From Zooshikella ganghwensis DSM 15267 (GTDB taxonomy: Bacteria > Pseudomonadota > Gammaproteobacteria > Pseudomonadales > Zooshikellaceae), in contig NZ_AUAF01000008.1 of the NCBI RefSeq assembly GCF_000428585.1, positions 1-64,000 of the forward strand: DNA of 64,000 bases, in the 5' to 3' direction. The notes below the pieces were generated by a model. That model did not search any database. It was not told the origin of the DNA and was given only the letters and a program-made list of their open reading frames with translations. The position numbers and the translations under genes are program-made. Below are positions 1-8,629 of the stretch, one piece after another (position 1 is the first letter of the stretch; every line of letters starts with the position of its first letter).

Positions 1-545
1 TTTATGAGTACGAAGTCAGCGGACATAGAGGTTCTATTCCTTGATGCGGTTCACCCTGAGCATAACACGATGGCGGCATATGGCTGGATTAAAAGAGGCC
101 ATTGCCAACAAATAGTGGTCGCCAACGACTCAATCTCCATGGAGCCGTGAATGCAGAGACAATGGAGATGACGGTGATTGAATCAGACACCATTAATAAA
201 GAATCCACTGTTCAATTGCTTTCTATACTGGATAAGAAATACGAAAGCGCAAAACAAGTTGTTGTCATCTTGGATAATGCTAGATATCACTATTCCAAAG
301 AAGTGAAACAACTCGAAGAAAAAAGCCCAAGATTGAAGCTAGTCTATTTACCGCCTTATTCACCTGAACTGAATTTAATTGAACGGGTTTGGAAGTATTT
401 TAAAAAACAAGTGCTCTACAACAAATACTACAAAACCGTTTGTGAATTTAGAAAAGCAGCGATTGATTTTTTTAGCAAAATCGATCAGCACGCCTATGCG
501 TTAAAGTCACTACTCGGTGGTGGTTTCGAGAATATTTGCACCTAA
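1..545 (+). pseudogene. IS630-family transposase, partial and frame-broken
   Basis: This is the catalytic half of a DDE transposase that would move an IS630-type element by cut and paste. Positions 1-150 read in one frame and contain the first acidic residue in FLDAVHPEH and the segment GWIKRG, then stop at 148-150. The reading continues one frame back, from about 102 to 545. That part carries the second aspartate in VVILDNARYH and the glutamate in SPELNLIERVW, about 35 residues later. All three catalytic residues are therefore present, but a single ORF is not. The upstream part lies outside the window. The break could be a mutation or a programmed -1 frameshift, known in some IS630 relatives; only a short A4G run is visible near 90. 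The element lies tail to tail with the polysaccharide locus. Confidence 0.8.
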
Positions 546-593
546 AACTCAAACGCTTTAGGTATAGTTAAAGTTTCCTATAAAGAGTTGGTT

Positions 594-1490
594 TTATGCT
601 GGTAGAAAACCTTTTTCAGAAATTATCCAGCCGTCAGTAACCTTATTAGGTGGGACAAGGTTAATGTGGCTCAAACTTTCCCAGGCTGCTTTGTTTCCAT
701 ATTTTTTGGGTAACCAAGCAGCTGACTTTAAGTTCATAAAATGAAGGTATAAAAACTCTCTATCACCATCTGTATTATTTGTTAGTTTTCCACTCTTCCA
801 GTACCATACGGTTGGGTGTTCTTCAGAACCATTTATCCATAAAATAGGCGAAAGAATAGTGCTATATTGTTCTTTAAAGTAGCAGTTTCTGTTGTATGCA
901 TTGAACATGGCATAGCATTTTCTTAACCAGGCAGAGTACTTTTTATGACGTAAGTATATTTTAGAAAATTTTGACTCATCGATACCATGATGCTTGGTAT
1001 CAGCCATGAACTGTTGCCAGTTTTTAATTAGTTTGAAAGCGGTTCGATTTTTTTGAGTATTTTTAAAAAGAGCTAAATGGCCTGAAATTCTATCCCAGTG
1101 AGTTGATATTAGATTATGTGTTAACACTTGCTCATTATAAAAAGATCGTATATCCCCATAAATAACATCAATATCACCGAAACCATAATAGTCATAATTT
1201 TTGATTTCGTCTTGATGTATAAAACCCAAGGCTGGTTTTATATCACATAATTTGTATGGATCAGCGTCTTCGAAATTAATATCTAGTGCGTCACTTATTT
1301 TTTTTTTGTAGTCTTGAAAAGAAATATAAGTGAGTTTGACATTTTTTGCTGTATTGTTAGGGGGAGGGCAGTCACTAAATAATAGCCAGTCAATGGTTGG
1401 GTTATGCTTACAGGACTCTATATATAAGTCAATCCATTCAGGCCATTGGCCAAAATAAGGTATGATGATAGCTATAGTTTTTAATGACAT
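594..1490 (-). CDS. DUF6625-type putative glycosyltransferase
   Basis: A 298-residue protein that looks like the DUF6625 family of glycosyltransferase-like proteins found in polysaccharide gene clusters. The N-terminus TIAIIIPYFGQWPEW is a typical first beta strand. The segment FGDIDVIYGD (about residues 104-113) supplies a DxD-like metal and nucleotide-sugar motif. No signal peptide or membrane segment is seen, so it probably acts on the cytoplasmic face. Its ATG follows the stop of the upstream glycosyltransferase by one base, so the two are very likely translationally coupled at the end of the rhamnose operon. Donor and acceptor are unknown. The family name is from memory, and the glycosyltransferase role is inferred from motif and context. 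Confidence 0.7.
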   Translation of the reverse strand: MSLKTIAIIIPYFGQWPEWIDLYIESCKHNPTIDWLLFSDCPPPNNTAKNVKLTYISFQDYKKKISDALDINFEDADPYKLCDIKPALGFIHQDEIKNYDYYGFGDIDVIYGDIRSFYNEQVLTHNLISTHWDRISGHLALFKNTQKNRTAFKLIKNWQQFMADTKHHGIDESKFSKIYLRHKKYSAWLRKCYAMFNAYNRNCYFKEQYSTILSPILWINGSEEHPTVWYWKSGKLTNNTDGDREFLYLHFMNLKSAAWLPKKYGNKAAWESLSHINLVPPNKVTDGWIISEKGFLPA

Positions 1491-1491
1491 A

Positions 1492-2364
1492 TTATTTTTT
1501 TAAGTAAGAAGCTGGGAGGTTAAGTAATCCTTTTACAACTTTTATATTGTAAAACTTAGGATCAATTGATCTTAATATTGTTAATGCATATTTTGCATCT
1601 TTTTTGGAGGTTTTAACAAACATACTGAGTAAAAATTGGTTTTTTACCTTTAGGTAATCAGGCTTGTCTTTATATTTATGATATGTTTTTAGAATTTCTT
1701 CAGTCATTAACTGATAGTTTTTATAGGTATTGTTACCATGTTCCCGGTAGTAAGCCAGGATATCACTTAGAACAGCAATTTTATAGCCATGAGAAGTGAT
1801 CTTTAACCAAAGATTTAAGTCTTCCAGACGAATATCAGTATCAAAACCGCCAACCTTATTTAGTACTTCTGCTCTAATCATAACGGTGGGTGCTGCAGGA
1901 CCTTCTTTTGAGTGAGTGAACATTTTATGAAAATCGACTTCTCTGTAAGGCTTAAGTCTTTGTTTGGACTTCACTTGGCTCTGTTCATCAATACAAATAA
2001 TATTACCGCCACATACCGCTATATCTTCTCGTTTTTCTAAGAAGTTAACTTGTTTTTCGATTTTGTCATGGAGAATAATATCATCTGACCCTAAGGGGCA
2101 AATATATTTTCCTTTAGCATGCGTAATCGCTTCATTTAAACTTGTTGCAAGGCCTTTATTTTCTCGATGTTTAAAAAAGAAGTTAAACTTTTGGCTTAAT
2201 GCTTTTAGGATTTCAGGGGATTTGTCTTTTGAACCATCATCTATAACAATAAGTTCAATATTGCTATAAGTTTGAGTTAAAACACTTTTTATGCAGTCCG
2301 TGATATAGTTTTCATGGTTATAACAGGATATTACGACTGAAACTAATGGTTGTGAGTTAGCCAT
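1492..2364 (-). CDS. Family 2 glycosyltransferase
   Basis: A 290-residue GT-A fold glycosyltransferase of family GT2. It begins PLVSVVISCYNHENYI, has IDDGSKDKS at about residues 41-49 (nucleotide binding) and an SDD motif near 93-95 in place of the DxD. No membrane helix is evident. I place the start at 2364, not at the in-frame ATG at 2385, because AGGA lies seven bases upstream and the ATG overlaps the rfbD stop region, the usual arrangement for coupling. Being directly downstream of dTDP-rhamnose synthesis, it may transfer rhamnose or another O-antigen or core sugar. That specificity is inference. Confidence 0.85.
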   Translation of the reverse strand: MANSQPLVSVVISCYNHENYITDCIKSVLTQTYSNIELIVIDDGSKDKSPEILKALSQKFNFFFKHRENKGLATSLNEAITHAKGKYICPLGSDDIILHDKIEKQVNFLEKREDIAVCGGNIICIDEQSQVKSKQRLKPYREVDFHKMFTHSKEGPAAPTVMIRAEVLNKVGGFDTDIRLEDLNLWLKITSHGYKIAVLSDILAYYREHGNNTYKNYQLMTEEILKTYHKYKDKPDYLKVKNQFLLSMFVKTSKKDAKYALTILRSIDPKFYNIKVVKGLLNLPASYLKK

Positions 2365-3262
2365 CGATGGTTTCCTGCTTGGCATTTGATATTAATATTA
2401 ATACATCGTTCAGTGCATCTTTCCAGTTACGAATATTTACATTAAATCGAGCTTCAGTATCACTGATATCAAGTACAGAGTTTTTTGGTCTGGTTGCCTT
2501 TTGCGGATATTCTTCGGAGGTTACAGCATTGATTAAAGGCTTTTTTTGTACAATGTGTAGGTTATAACTTTGATAAATAATTTCAGATGCAAACTCATGC
2601 CAACTACAAATACCTTTATTTGAAAAATGTATTGTATCTAAGCCAGTAGGTTGGTTTTGAAAAAGAAAATTCAGTGTGAAAGAGGCTAAATCGTGTGCTG
2701 AAGTGGGCTGTCCTATCTGATCTTTTATAATTGATAGTTCTTCTTTTTTTGATGCTAGACTTATCATTGTTTTGACAAAGTTGGTATTAAAAATACTGAA
2801 AATCCAGCTTGTTCTAATAATGAGTGCATTGGGGTTAACAGATACGATTGCCTGTTCACCTAACCACTTTGTTTTTCCATATGTGTTAAGTGGAGTGCAT
2901 TTATCATGGATATTATAAGGTTCTTTTTTCTCACCAGAAAAAACATAGTCTGTCGAGTAGTGAACTAGAAAAATACCTCGTTTTTTACATTCTATAGCAA
3001 GATTGTTTACTGCAGTGCTGTTAATTGCCAAGGCAGTATCATAATCACTTTCTGCTCCATCAACATTAGTGTAGGCAGCGGTATTGATGATGTAATCTGG
3101 TTTTATTTTATCCAGTTCATTACTGACTTCTTGTGGATTAGTTATATCCAAATTATGTTGGTCTGTGGGTATAAACGTAAATGAAGGAAATTTACTTGAT
3201 TCACGTAATATTGATTGACCAAGCTGACCGTCAGCACCAGTAAGCAGGATTTTTTTATTCAT
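2357..3262 (-). CDS. rfbD: dTDP-4-dehydrorhamnose reductase
   Basis: RfbD (RmlD) does the last step of dTDP-L-rhamnose synthesis, the NAD(P)H-dependent reduction of dTDP-4-keto-L-rhamnose. The 301-residue protein has the Rossmann motif GADGQLGQ at 9-16 and the SDR active-site elements YSTDYVFSG (102-110) and YGKTK (128-132), where Tyr and Lys form the catalytic pair. Length is normal for the family. Its ATG lies inside the last codons of rfbC (8-base overlap), so translation is probably coupled. Confidence 0.97.
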   Translation of the reverse strand: MNKKILLTGADGQLGQSILRESSKFPSFTFIPTDQHNLDITNPQEVSNELDKIKPDYIINTAAYTNVDGAESDYDTALAINSTAVNNLAIECKKRGIFLVHYSTDYVFSGEKKEPYNIHDKCTPLNTYGKTKWLGEQAIVSVNPNALIIRTSWIFSIFNTNFVKTMISLASKKEELSIIKDQIGQPTSAHDLASFTLNFLFQNQPTGLDTIHFSNKGICSWHEFASEIIYQSYNLHIVQKKPLINAVTSEEYPQKATRPKNSVLDISDTEARFNVNIRNWKDALNDVLILISNAKQETIDG

Positions 3263-3812
3263 AGTGAGGTAACTCCTTTTCGCTCACTTCGTTAAGCACT
3301 GGTAGCTTTAAGTCCTTTGGTGACAACGTGTGATTTGGCATGTCAGGCCAATCAATTTTAAGCGTGGAATCTTGCCAAAAGATACCGTATTCATCCTCTG
3401 GGTGATAATAGTCTGAACACTTATACTCAAAATCGGCTTCTTTCGATAAAACGATAAAGCCATGAGCAAAGCCTTCTGGAATAAAAAGTTGTTTGTGGTT
3501 ATCAGCTGATAATTTAACGGCTACCCATTGGCCAAATCGAGGAGACCCTTTGCGAATGTCGACAGCAATATCAAGCACTTCTCCGTGAGTGACACGCACA
3601 AGTTTTGCTTGAGGATTATTTAGTTGATAGTGTAAACCTCGAACTGTTCCTGCTTGTGATTTTGAACGGTTATCTTGGACAAATGTTGCAGCAATACCAA
3701 ACTCTTTATAGCGTTCAGCATTATAAGCTTCATAAAAAAATCCTCGACTATCTGCAAAGACGCGAGGTGTAATTTCAAGTACTTCTGGGAGTGATGTTTC
3801 TTTAACGATCAC
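3255..3812 (-). CDS. rfbC: dTDP-4-dehydrorhamnose 3,5-epimerase
   Basis: RfbC (RmlC) epimerises C3 and C5 of dTDP-4-keto-6-deoxyglucose, the third step to dTDP-L-rhamnose. The 185 residues match the cupin-fold family in length. Recognisable segments are DSRGFFYEAYN, VQDNRSKSQAGTVRGLHYQ with the catalytic His at about 61, and FIPEGFAHGF in the second half. It starts two bases after the rfbA stop and overlaps rfbD by 8 bases, so it is central in the four-gene rhamnose operon. Confidence 0.97.
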   Translation of the reverse strand: MIVKETSLPEVLEITPRVFADSRGFFYEAYNAERYKEFGIAATFVQDNRSKSQAGTVRGLHYQLNNPQAKLVRVTHGEVLDIAVDIRKGSPRFGQWVAVKLSADNHKQLFIPEGFAHGFIVLSKEADFEYKCSDYYHPEDEYGIFWQDSTLKIDWPDMPNHTLSPKDLKLPVLNEVSEKELPHYE

Positions 3813-3814
3813 GA

Positions 3815-4684
3815 TTATCTATCCTGCTTAATCAGGCTTCTAAGATAAGGGCCATAATCACTTTTATCGAAATATTTGGACTGATGAATAAGTTGGTCAT
3901 CAGTAATCCAACCTTTTTGCCAGGCAGTTTCTTCTGGAGCGCATATTTTGACGCCTTGTCTGGTTTCGAGCGCGTGAACAAACTGGGAGGCTTCAAGTAA
4001 TGATTGGTGAGTACCAGTGTCTAACCAAGCAATACCTCGGCCAAATATATTAACATTTAATCGTTTTGCCTTCAGGTAAATATTATTGATGTCGGTTATT
4101 TCTAATTCCCCTCTTGCAGAGGGTTTTAGGTTTTCGGCAAAAGAGATGACGTCGTTGTCATAAAAATACAAGCCAGTGATGGCGAGGCTCGAGTTTGGGT
4201 TAGCAGGTTTTTCTTTAATATAAAGAGGGACTTTATTGTCATCCAGAAAAATCACACCATAACGTTCTGGATCGCTTACATGATAGGCAAAAATCGTTGC
4301 TCCAGGGGCCTCTTGAGCTTGGATCATTTGCTGCTCAAGGCCTTCTCCAAAAAATATATTATCACCTAAGATTAAGCAGCACTTATCATTTTGTAGAAAG
4401 TCCTTAGCAATAATAAATGCTTGGGCAATACCTTCAGGATTAGGCTGGATGAGGTATTGAATATTTATACCCCACTGTTGTCCATCACCAAGAATTTTAT
4501 TGAAGAGAGGGTAATCCTCTGGTGTTGTGATCAAAGCGATATCTCTAATACCTGCCTGCATGAGTGTTACCAATGGGTAGTAAATCATCGGCTTATTATA
4601 AATTGGTAAAAGATGCTTAGAGATACCTAATGTAATTGGATAAAGCCTGGTTCCTAAACCACCTGCGAGTATTATGCCTTTCAT
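3815..4684 (-). CDS. rfbA: Glucose-1-phosphate thymidylyltransferase
   Basis: RfbA (RmlA) makes dTDP-glucose from dTTP and glucose-1-phosphate, the first committed step of dTDP-rhamnose synthesis. The 289-residue protein starts MKGIILAGGLGTRLYP, the signature nucleotide-binding loop. It carries ISKHLLPIYNKPMIYYP and LGDNIFFGEG with the metal-binding aspartate, and GIAWLDTGTH near residue 220. It is normally feedback-inhibited by dTDP-rhamnose (family knowledge). It lies 134 bases after rfbB, the only sizeable gap in the rhamnose operon. Confidence 0.97.
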   Translation of the reverse strand: MKGIILAGGLGTRLYPITLGISKHLLPIYNKPMIYYPLVTLMQAGIRDIALITTPEDYPLFNKILGDGQQWGINIQYLIQPNPEGIAQAFIIAKDFLQNDKCCLILGDNIFFGEGLEQQMIQAQEAPGATIFAYHVSDPERYGVIFLDDNKVPLYIKEKPANPNSSLAITGLYFYDNDVISFAENLKPSARGELEITDINNIYLKAKRLNVNIFGRGIAWLDTGTHQSLLEASQFVHALETRQGVKICAPEETAWQKGWITDDQLIHQSKYFDKSDYGPYLRSLIKQDR

Positions 4685-4818
4685 AGTCTAACCATATATT
4701 TACCCATGGAACTTTAGGTTAAAGGCTTATTTTTAAAGTATTCAGTGAATAGATTAAGTGCATTGTTAGCAGTTGATTTTAGTGAGCCTTTACCATGTTA
4801 TTCACAGTGGGATATTTC

Positions 4819-5835
4819 TTAAAATTGTTTATTTTTCACCCAATCTAAGTTGTTTAGATACCATTGAACAGTTTTATCTAAGCCTGATTGGAATGTCTCT
4901 GCTGGCTTCCAGTGTAGTTCAGTTTCCATTTTGGTTGCGTCTATTGCATAACGTGTGTCATGACCAAGACGGTCTGTAACATGTTGAATGAGCCGCTCAA
5001 AGTGTTTTATACCTTGGGGTTTATCTTCAATGGCGGTATCTAATAAGGCACAAATTGTTTTAACCACTGAAATATTGGTTTGCTCATTAAATCCACCAAT
5101 ATTGTATGTTTCTCCGACTCTACCATGACCAAGTACAGTCATTATGCCATCAACATGATCATCAACATAAAGCCAGTCTCTCACTTGCAAGCCGTTCCCA
5201 TATACTGGAATAGGTTTACCTTGAATAGCATGCATGATGGTAAGCGGGATAAGCTTTTCTGGGTATTGATAGGGACCATAATTATTTGAACAGTTTGTAG
5301 TGATTATGGGGATATCATACGTCTTATGCCATGCTCTTACCAAGTGATCTGAAGCAGCTTTGGAGGCGGAATATGGGGAGTTTGGCTTATAGCGGCTTGT
5401 TTCTGAAAACAGACCTGTTTCAGCAAGACTGCCAAAAACCTCATCTGTTGATACATGGATAAATCTAAAGTCACTCTGATTGTTTTGTTGAAGATGCTGT
5501 TTAGTCACTTCTAATAGATTATAGGTACCAATAACATTGGTATCTAAAAAGGCACGAGGATTTTGAATAGACCGATCGACATGAGACTCTGCTGCTAAAT
5601 GAATAACAGCATTAGGGTTTTCCTTGGTAAAAATGTCCTGCAGCTCGTCTTTGTTGCAAATGTCTGTACGGTAAAAGGCATAACGATCAGACAAGCTGCA
5701 GCTAGCAAGGTTATCAATACAGCCTGCATAGGTCAGTTTATCAACATTAACCACATGATTTGATGTATTGTTGATAAGATGTCGAACTAACGCAGAGCCA
5801 ATAAAACCTGCACCACCTGTGACAAGGACTTTCAT
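4819..5835 (-). CDS. rfbB: dTDP-glucose 4,6-dehydratase
   Basis: RfbB (RmlB) converts dTDP-glucose to dTDP-4-keto-6-deoxyglucose with bound NAD+. The 338-residue extended SDR protein has TGGAGFIGS at 6-14, the STDEVFG catalytic segment at about 129-135 and YSASK at 155-159. It ends with the usual C-terminal substrate domain. It lies six bases downstream of the kinase-like gene and leads the rhamnose genes. The order rfbB-A-C-D differs from the common BDAC order but contains all four steps. Confidence 0.97.
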   Translation of the reverse strand: MKVLVTGGAGFIGSALVRHLINNTSNHVVNVDKLTYAGCIDNLASCSLSDRYAFYRTDICNKDELQDIFTKENPNAVIHLAAESHVDRSIQNPRAFLDTNVIGTYNLLEVTKQHLQQNNQSDFRFIHVSTDEVFGSLAETGLFSETSRYKPNSPYSASKAASDHLVRAWHKTYDIPIITTNCSNNYGPYQYPEKLIPLTIMHAIQGKPIPVYGNGLQVRDWLYVDDHVDGIMTVLGHGRVGETYNIGGFNEQTNISVVKTICALLDTAIEDKPQGIKHFERLIQHVTDRLGHDTRYAIDATKMETELHWKPAETFQSGLDKTVQWYLNNLDWVKNKQF

Positions 5836-5841
5836 GTTAAT

Positions 5842-6516
5842 TTAACACCTAACGAGAGTATTTAATGCATTGCTGATGGTTTGCTGATTTTTATTGGAAA
5901 TGTAGCTTTGACTTGCTTTTAAATAAGCATCAATAAAGTTTATAGGTGACTGAGCAAAAAGCAGCGAGACATCATCTTTGTATCGAATGAGATGGTTGAA
6001 ATTACGTATACGCTTGTTAATGGAAAGAGGTTTTCTGTAAAACTTCAAGTCAGCTACATCAATTAAACCTAGTTGATTGCTATCTTGCAGCAAAATGTTA
6101 CCCAGGTGTAAGGAACGGAAATATATTCCTTTATTATGTAACGTGCTGATAAATTCAGCGATGCGTTTAATTAAGGTAGGCTCAATTGAGCCAGAATTTG
6201 CTGCAGCGGCTGCTTCCCTAACCGTTTGTCCATTCAGAGGTAAATAACGAACAATACAACGTGGTGGTTTACTTATTTTAAACATATCAATAACTTGGAC
6301 ACAGGGGATGCCCAGCTCGTTTAAAGTATGAGCGTTTTTAACAAAGCGTTTAGCATAAGGAAAAAAAAGAGCGGAAGAAATGAGCCGTTTATTGCGGAAA
6401 AGTTTAATGTAAGAACCATCCTTTAACGTGATGACCTTTTCTCCGCAGGCATCTTCCTCAATGACAGTGGCTCCATCTTTTAATTGGTTGTATTCGCTTA
6501 AAGAGAGTAATTTCAT
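5842..6516 (-). CDS. Lipopolysaccharide-kinase-like (WaaP/toluene-tolerance type) protein
   Basis: A 224-residue protein of the small bacterial protein-kinase-like fold used by LPS heptose or Kdo kinases (WaaP, InaA and so-called toluene tolerance proteins). A candidate ATP-lysine is in GSYIKLF (about K38). The catalytic loop aligns as FRSLHLGNILL (133-143) and the metal-binding Asp as LIDVADL (151-157). At the position where kinases usually have the HxD aspartate this protein shows serine (RSLHLGN), so activity is uncertain. Comparable proteins occur in LPS core loci near msbA and hldE in Pseudomonas, as here. It probably leads the operon with rfbB (6-base gap) and is divergent from msbA. 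Confidence 0.7.
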   Translation of the reverse strand: MKLLSLSEYNQLKDGATVIEEDACGEKVITLKDGSYIKLFRNKRLISSALFFPYAKRFVKNAHTLNELGIPCVQVIDMFKISKPPRCIVRYLPLNGQTVREAAAAANSGSIEPTLIKRIAEFISTLHNKGIYFRSLHLGNILLQDSNQLGLIDVADLKFYRKPLSINKRIRNFNHLIRYKDDVSLLFAQSPINFIDAYLKASQSYISNKNQQTISNALNTLVRC

Positions 6517-6831
6517 TGCACCACTGTATATGATTTACACGATATCGGTAAGCAGGCAGCAAGATTATGACAGGAAGTTAACAGGAGAGACTCACTTTTA
6601 ACCTCATAAGTCTTCTTGGAAAATATCAAAAGCACCTGAAAATGTTGCTCTGGTTAAAGAAATTAGAAAGGTGTGCTGCTGATTTAGCCTGTTTGTAACT
6701 CAGGCTATTGTACGCATGGACTTTTATAAAGCAAGAAGGATGTCTATAGATGTGTTGTGTGTATTATGACGTTCTGATGGCAATCTGTGTTAGAATCCGG
6801 CGCCTTATACCATGTAATTGATCGAGGCATT
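6517..6831. promoter_or_regulatory. Divergent intergenic region, kinase gene / msbA
   Basis: This 315-base spacer must hold the promoters for the minus-strand LPS locus and for msbA. On the plus strand TAGAAT at 6791-6796, within GTGTTAGAATCC, is a fair -10 box about 36 bases before the msbA ATG. The -35 is poor (ATGACG at 6766-6771 leaves 19 bases). I see no ops/JUMPstart element, no strong hairpin and no RNA gene. Confidence 0.4.
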
Positions 6832-8613
6832 ATGAGTACAGATCCAAATTACCCTCCACAAAGTGGTTTGAGTGTCTACTTACGTCTGCTCTCTTATGTC
6901 AAGCCTTACACTGGTTGGTTTTCTATTAGTATTGTGGGCTATATTCTATTTGCCTTAAGCCAACCATTATTTGCCAAAATGATGGAGTATTTTGTAGCTG
7001 GCCTGGAAGGCTCAGATACAAGCTTGATTTATTTGGTGCCGATAGGGACTGTTATCATAGCCTTATTTAGAGGTTTAGGTTCTTACCTGGGTAACTACTT
7101 TATTGCACGAGTGTCACTGGGGGTAGTGCATGACCTGCGTTGTGGGCTGTTTGACCAGCTTGTCCTTCTACCTAACCACTACTTTGATAATCATAATTCT
7201 GGCCACTTAATATCTCGTATTACATACAATGTTGGGATGGTGACTGGAGCAGCGACAGATGCCATCAAGGTCGTAATAAGAGAAGGCTTCACAGTGACTT
7301 TCTTGTTGGGATTCCTGTTTATCACTAACTGGAAGTTGTCTCTCATCTTTGTAGGTATGGCCCCCCTGATTGCGTTGGTTGTCAGTAAAGCTGGCAAGCG
7401 GTTTCGCAAACTAAGCCGCAAAATTCAAAATGCTATGGGGAATGTGACTCATGTGGCTTCAGAGACCATCAATGGTTATCGTGTAGTACGCAGTTTTGGT
7501 GGTGAGGACTATGAGCAGAAGCGCTTTCACGAAGCAAGTTCTCTAAATACCAAGCAAAACCTGAAAATGGTTAAAACATCAGCGGTACATACCCCTACTT
7601 TACAGTTTTTGGTGCTTACTTCGCTTGCGTTACTTATGTTCTTAGTACTGTTTATGCGAGGAGACGCAACAGCGGCTGAGCTAGTAGGCTTTGTGACTGC
7701 AGCGGGAATGTTACCCAAACCAATTCGTCAACTAAGTGAAGTGAATGCCACTATTCAAAAAGGAATTGCGGCTGCACAGAGCATCTTTGAGCAAATAGAT
7801 GAGCCAGCTGAAGAAGATAGTGGCAAGCATGAGGTGACAAGGGTTGAAGGCAGACTTCAACTTAACCACTTAAGCTTTTCTTACCCAAATACTGAAAAAG
7901 TGGTTCTTAAGGGTATTTCTCTCCACATTGAGCCAGGTGAGACCGTTGCCCTTGTTGGCCGCTCAGGTAGTGGTAAGTCAACACTGGCGAGTTTAATCCC
8001 AAGGTTTTATGACAATATAACTGGAGAGATACTTCTGGATGGTATACCTATTCAGCAATATAAACTGCGGAATTTGCGTCAGCAAATTGCTTTGGTTACT
8101 CAGCAAGTGACACTCTTCAATGATACCGTCGCTAACAATATTGCTTATGGTGACCTTCAGCACAGAACTCAGGATGAAGTTAAAAAAGCCGCTGAAGCAG
8201 CCTATGCGATGGAATTTATTAAAGACTTACCTGAAGGTTTGAATACACTGGTAGGAGAGGATGGCGTACTGCTTTCAGGGGGGCAGCGACAACGACTGGC
8301 TATTGCTCGGGCAATTTTGAAAGATGCGCCTTTGCTTATTCTTGATGAAGCGACCTCAGCTCTTGATACTGAGTCCGAACGAATGATTCAAAAGGCGCTT
8401 GATCAGGTGATGAAGGGAAGAACCACTATTGTCATCGCTCATAGATTATCCACTATCGAAAATGCGGACAAAATTGTAGTAATGGATAAAGGTGAAATAG
8501 TTGAAGTTGGCACCCATCAGCAGTTACTTCATCAGTCAGGCCACTACGCAAAGCTACATCATATGCAATTTAAAGAAGAAGCATCCGAGTCCTCAGATAT
8601 CGCCATTAACTAA
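6832..8613 (+). CDS. msbA: Lipid A export ABC transporter MsbA
   Basis: MsbA flips core-lipid A from the inner to the outer leaflet of the inner membrane, powered by ATP. From 6832 the protein is 593 residues. An N-terminal six-helix exporter domain (about 1-330) is fused to an ATPase with Walker A GRSGSGKST (376-384), signature LSGGQ (481-485), Walker B and D-loop ILDEATSALD (503-512) and the H-loop AHRLST. An in-frame GTG at 6787 adds 15 residues, but GAGG five bases before the 6832 ATG and the normal family length favour the shorter form. It is followed after 16 bases by hldE, as in Pseudomonas. Confidence 0.96.
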   Translation: MSTDPNYPPQSGLSVYLRLLSYVKPYTGWFSISIVGYILFALSQPLFAKMMEYFVAGLEGSDTSLIYLVPIGTVIIALFRGLGSYLGNYFIARVSLGVVHDLRCGLFDQLVLLPNHYFDNHNSGHLISRITYNVGMVTGAATDAIKVVIREGFTVTFLLGFLFITNWKLSLIFVGMAPLIALVVSKAGKRFRKLSRKIQNAMGNVTHVASETINGYRVVRSFGGEDYEQKRFHEASSLNTKQNLKMVKTSAVHTPTLQFLVLTSLALLMFLVLFMRGDATAAELVGFVTAAGMLPKPIRQLSEVNATIQKGIAAAQSIFEQIDEPAEEDSGKHEVTRVEGRLQLNHLSFSYPNTEKVVLKGISLHIEPGETVALVGRSGSGKSTLASLIPRFYDNITGEILLDGIPIQQYKLRNLRQQIALVTQQVTLFNDTVANNIAYGDLQHRTQDEVKKAAEAAYAMEFIKDLPEGLNTLVGEDGVLLSGGQRQRLAIARAILKDAPLLILDEATSALDTESERMIQKALDQVMKGRTTIVIAHRLSTIENADKIVVMDKGEIVEVGTHQQLLHQSGHYAKLHHMQFKEEASESSDIAIN

Positions 8614-8629
8614 GTGTGAGATATAACTA

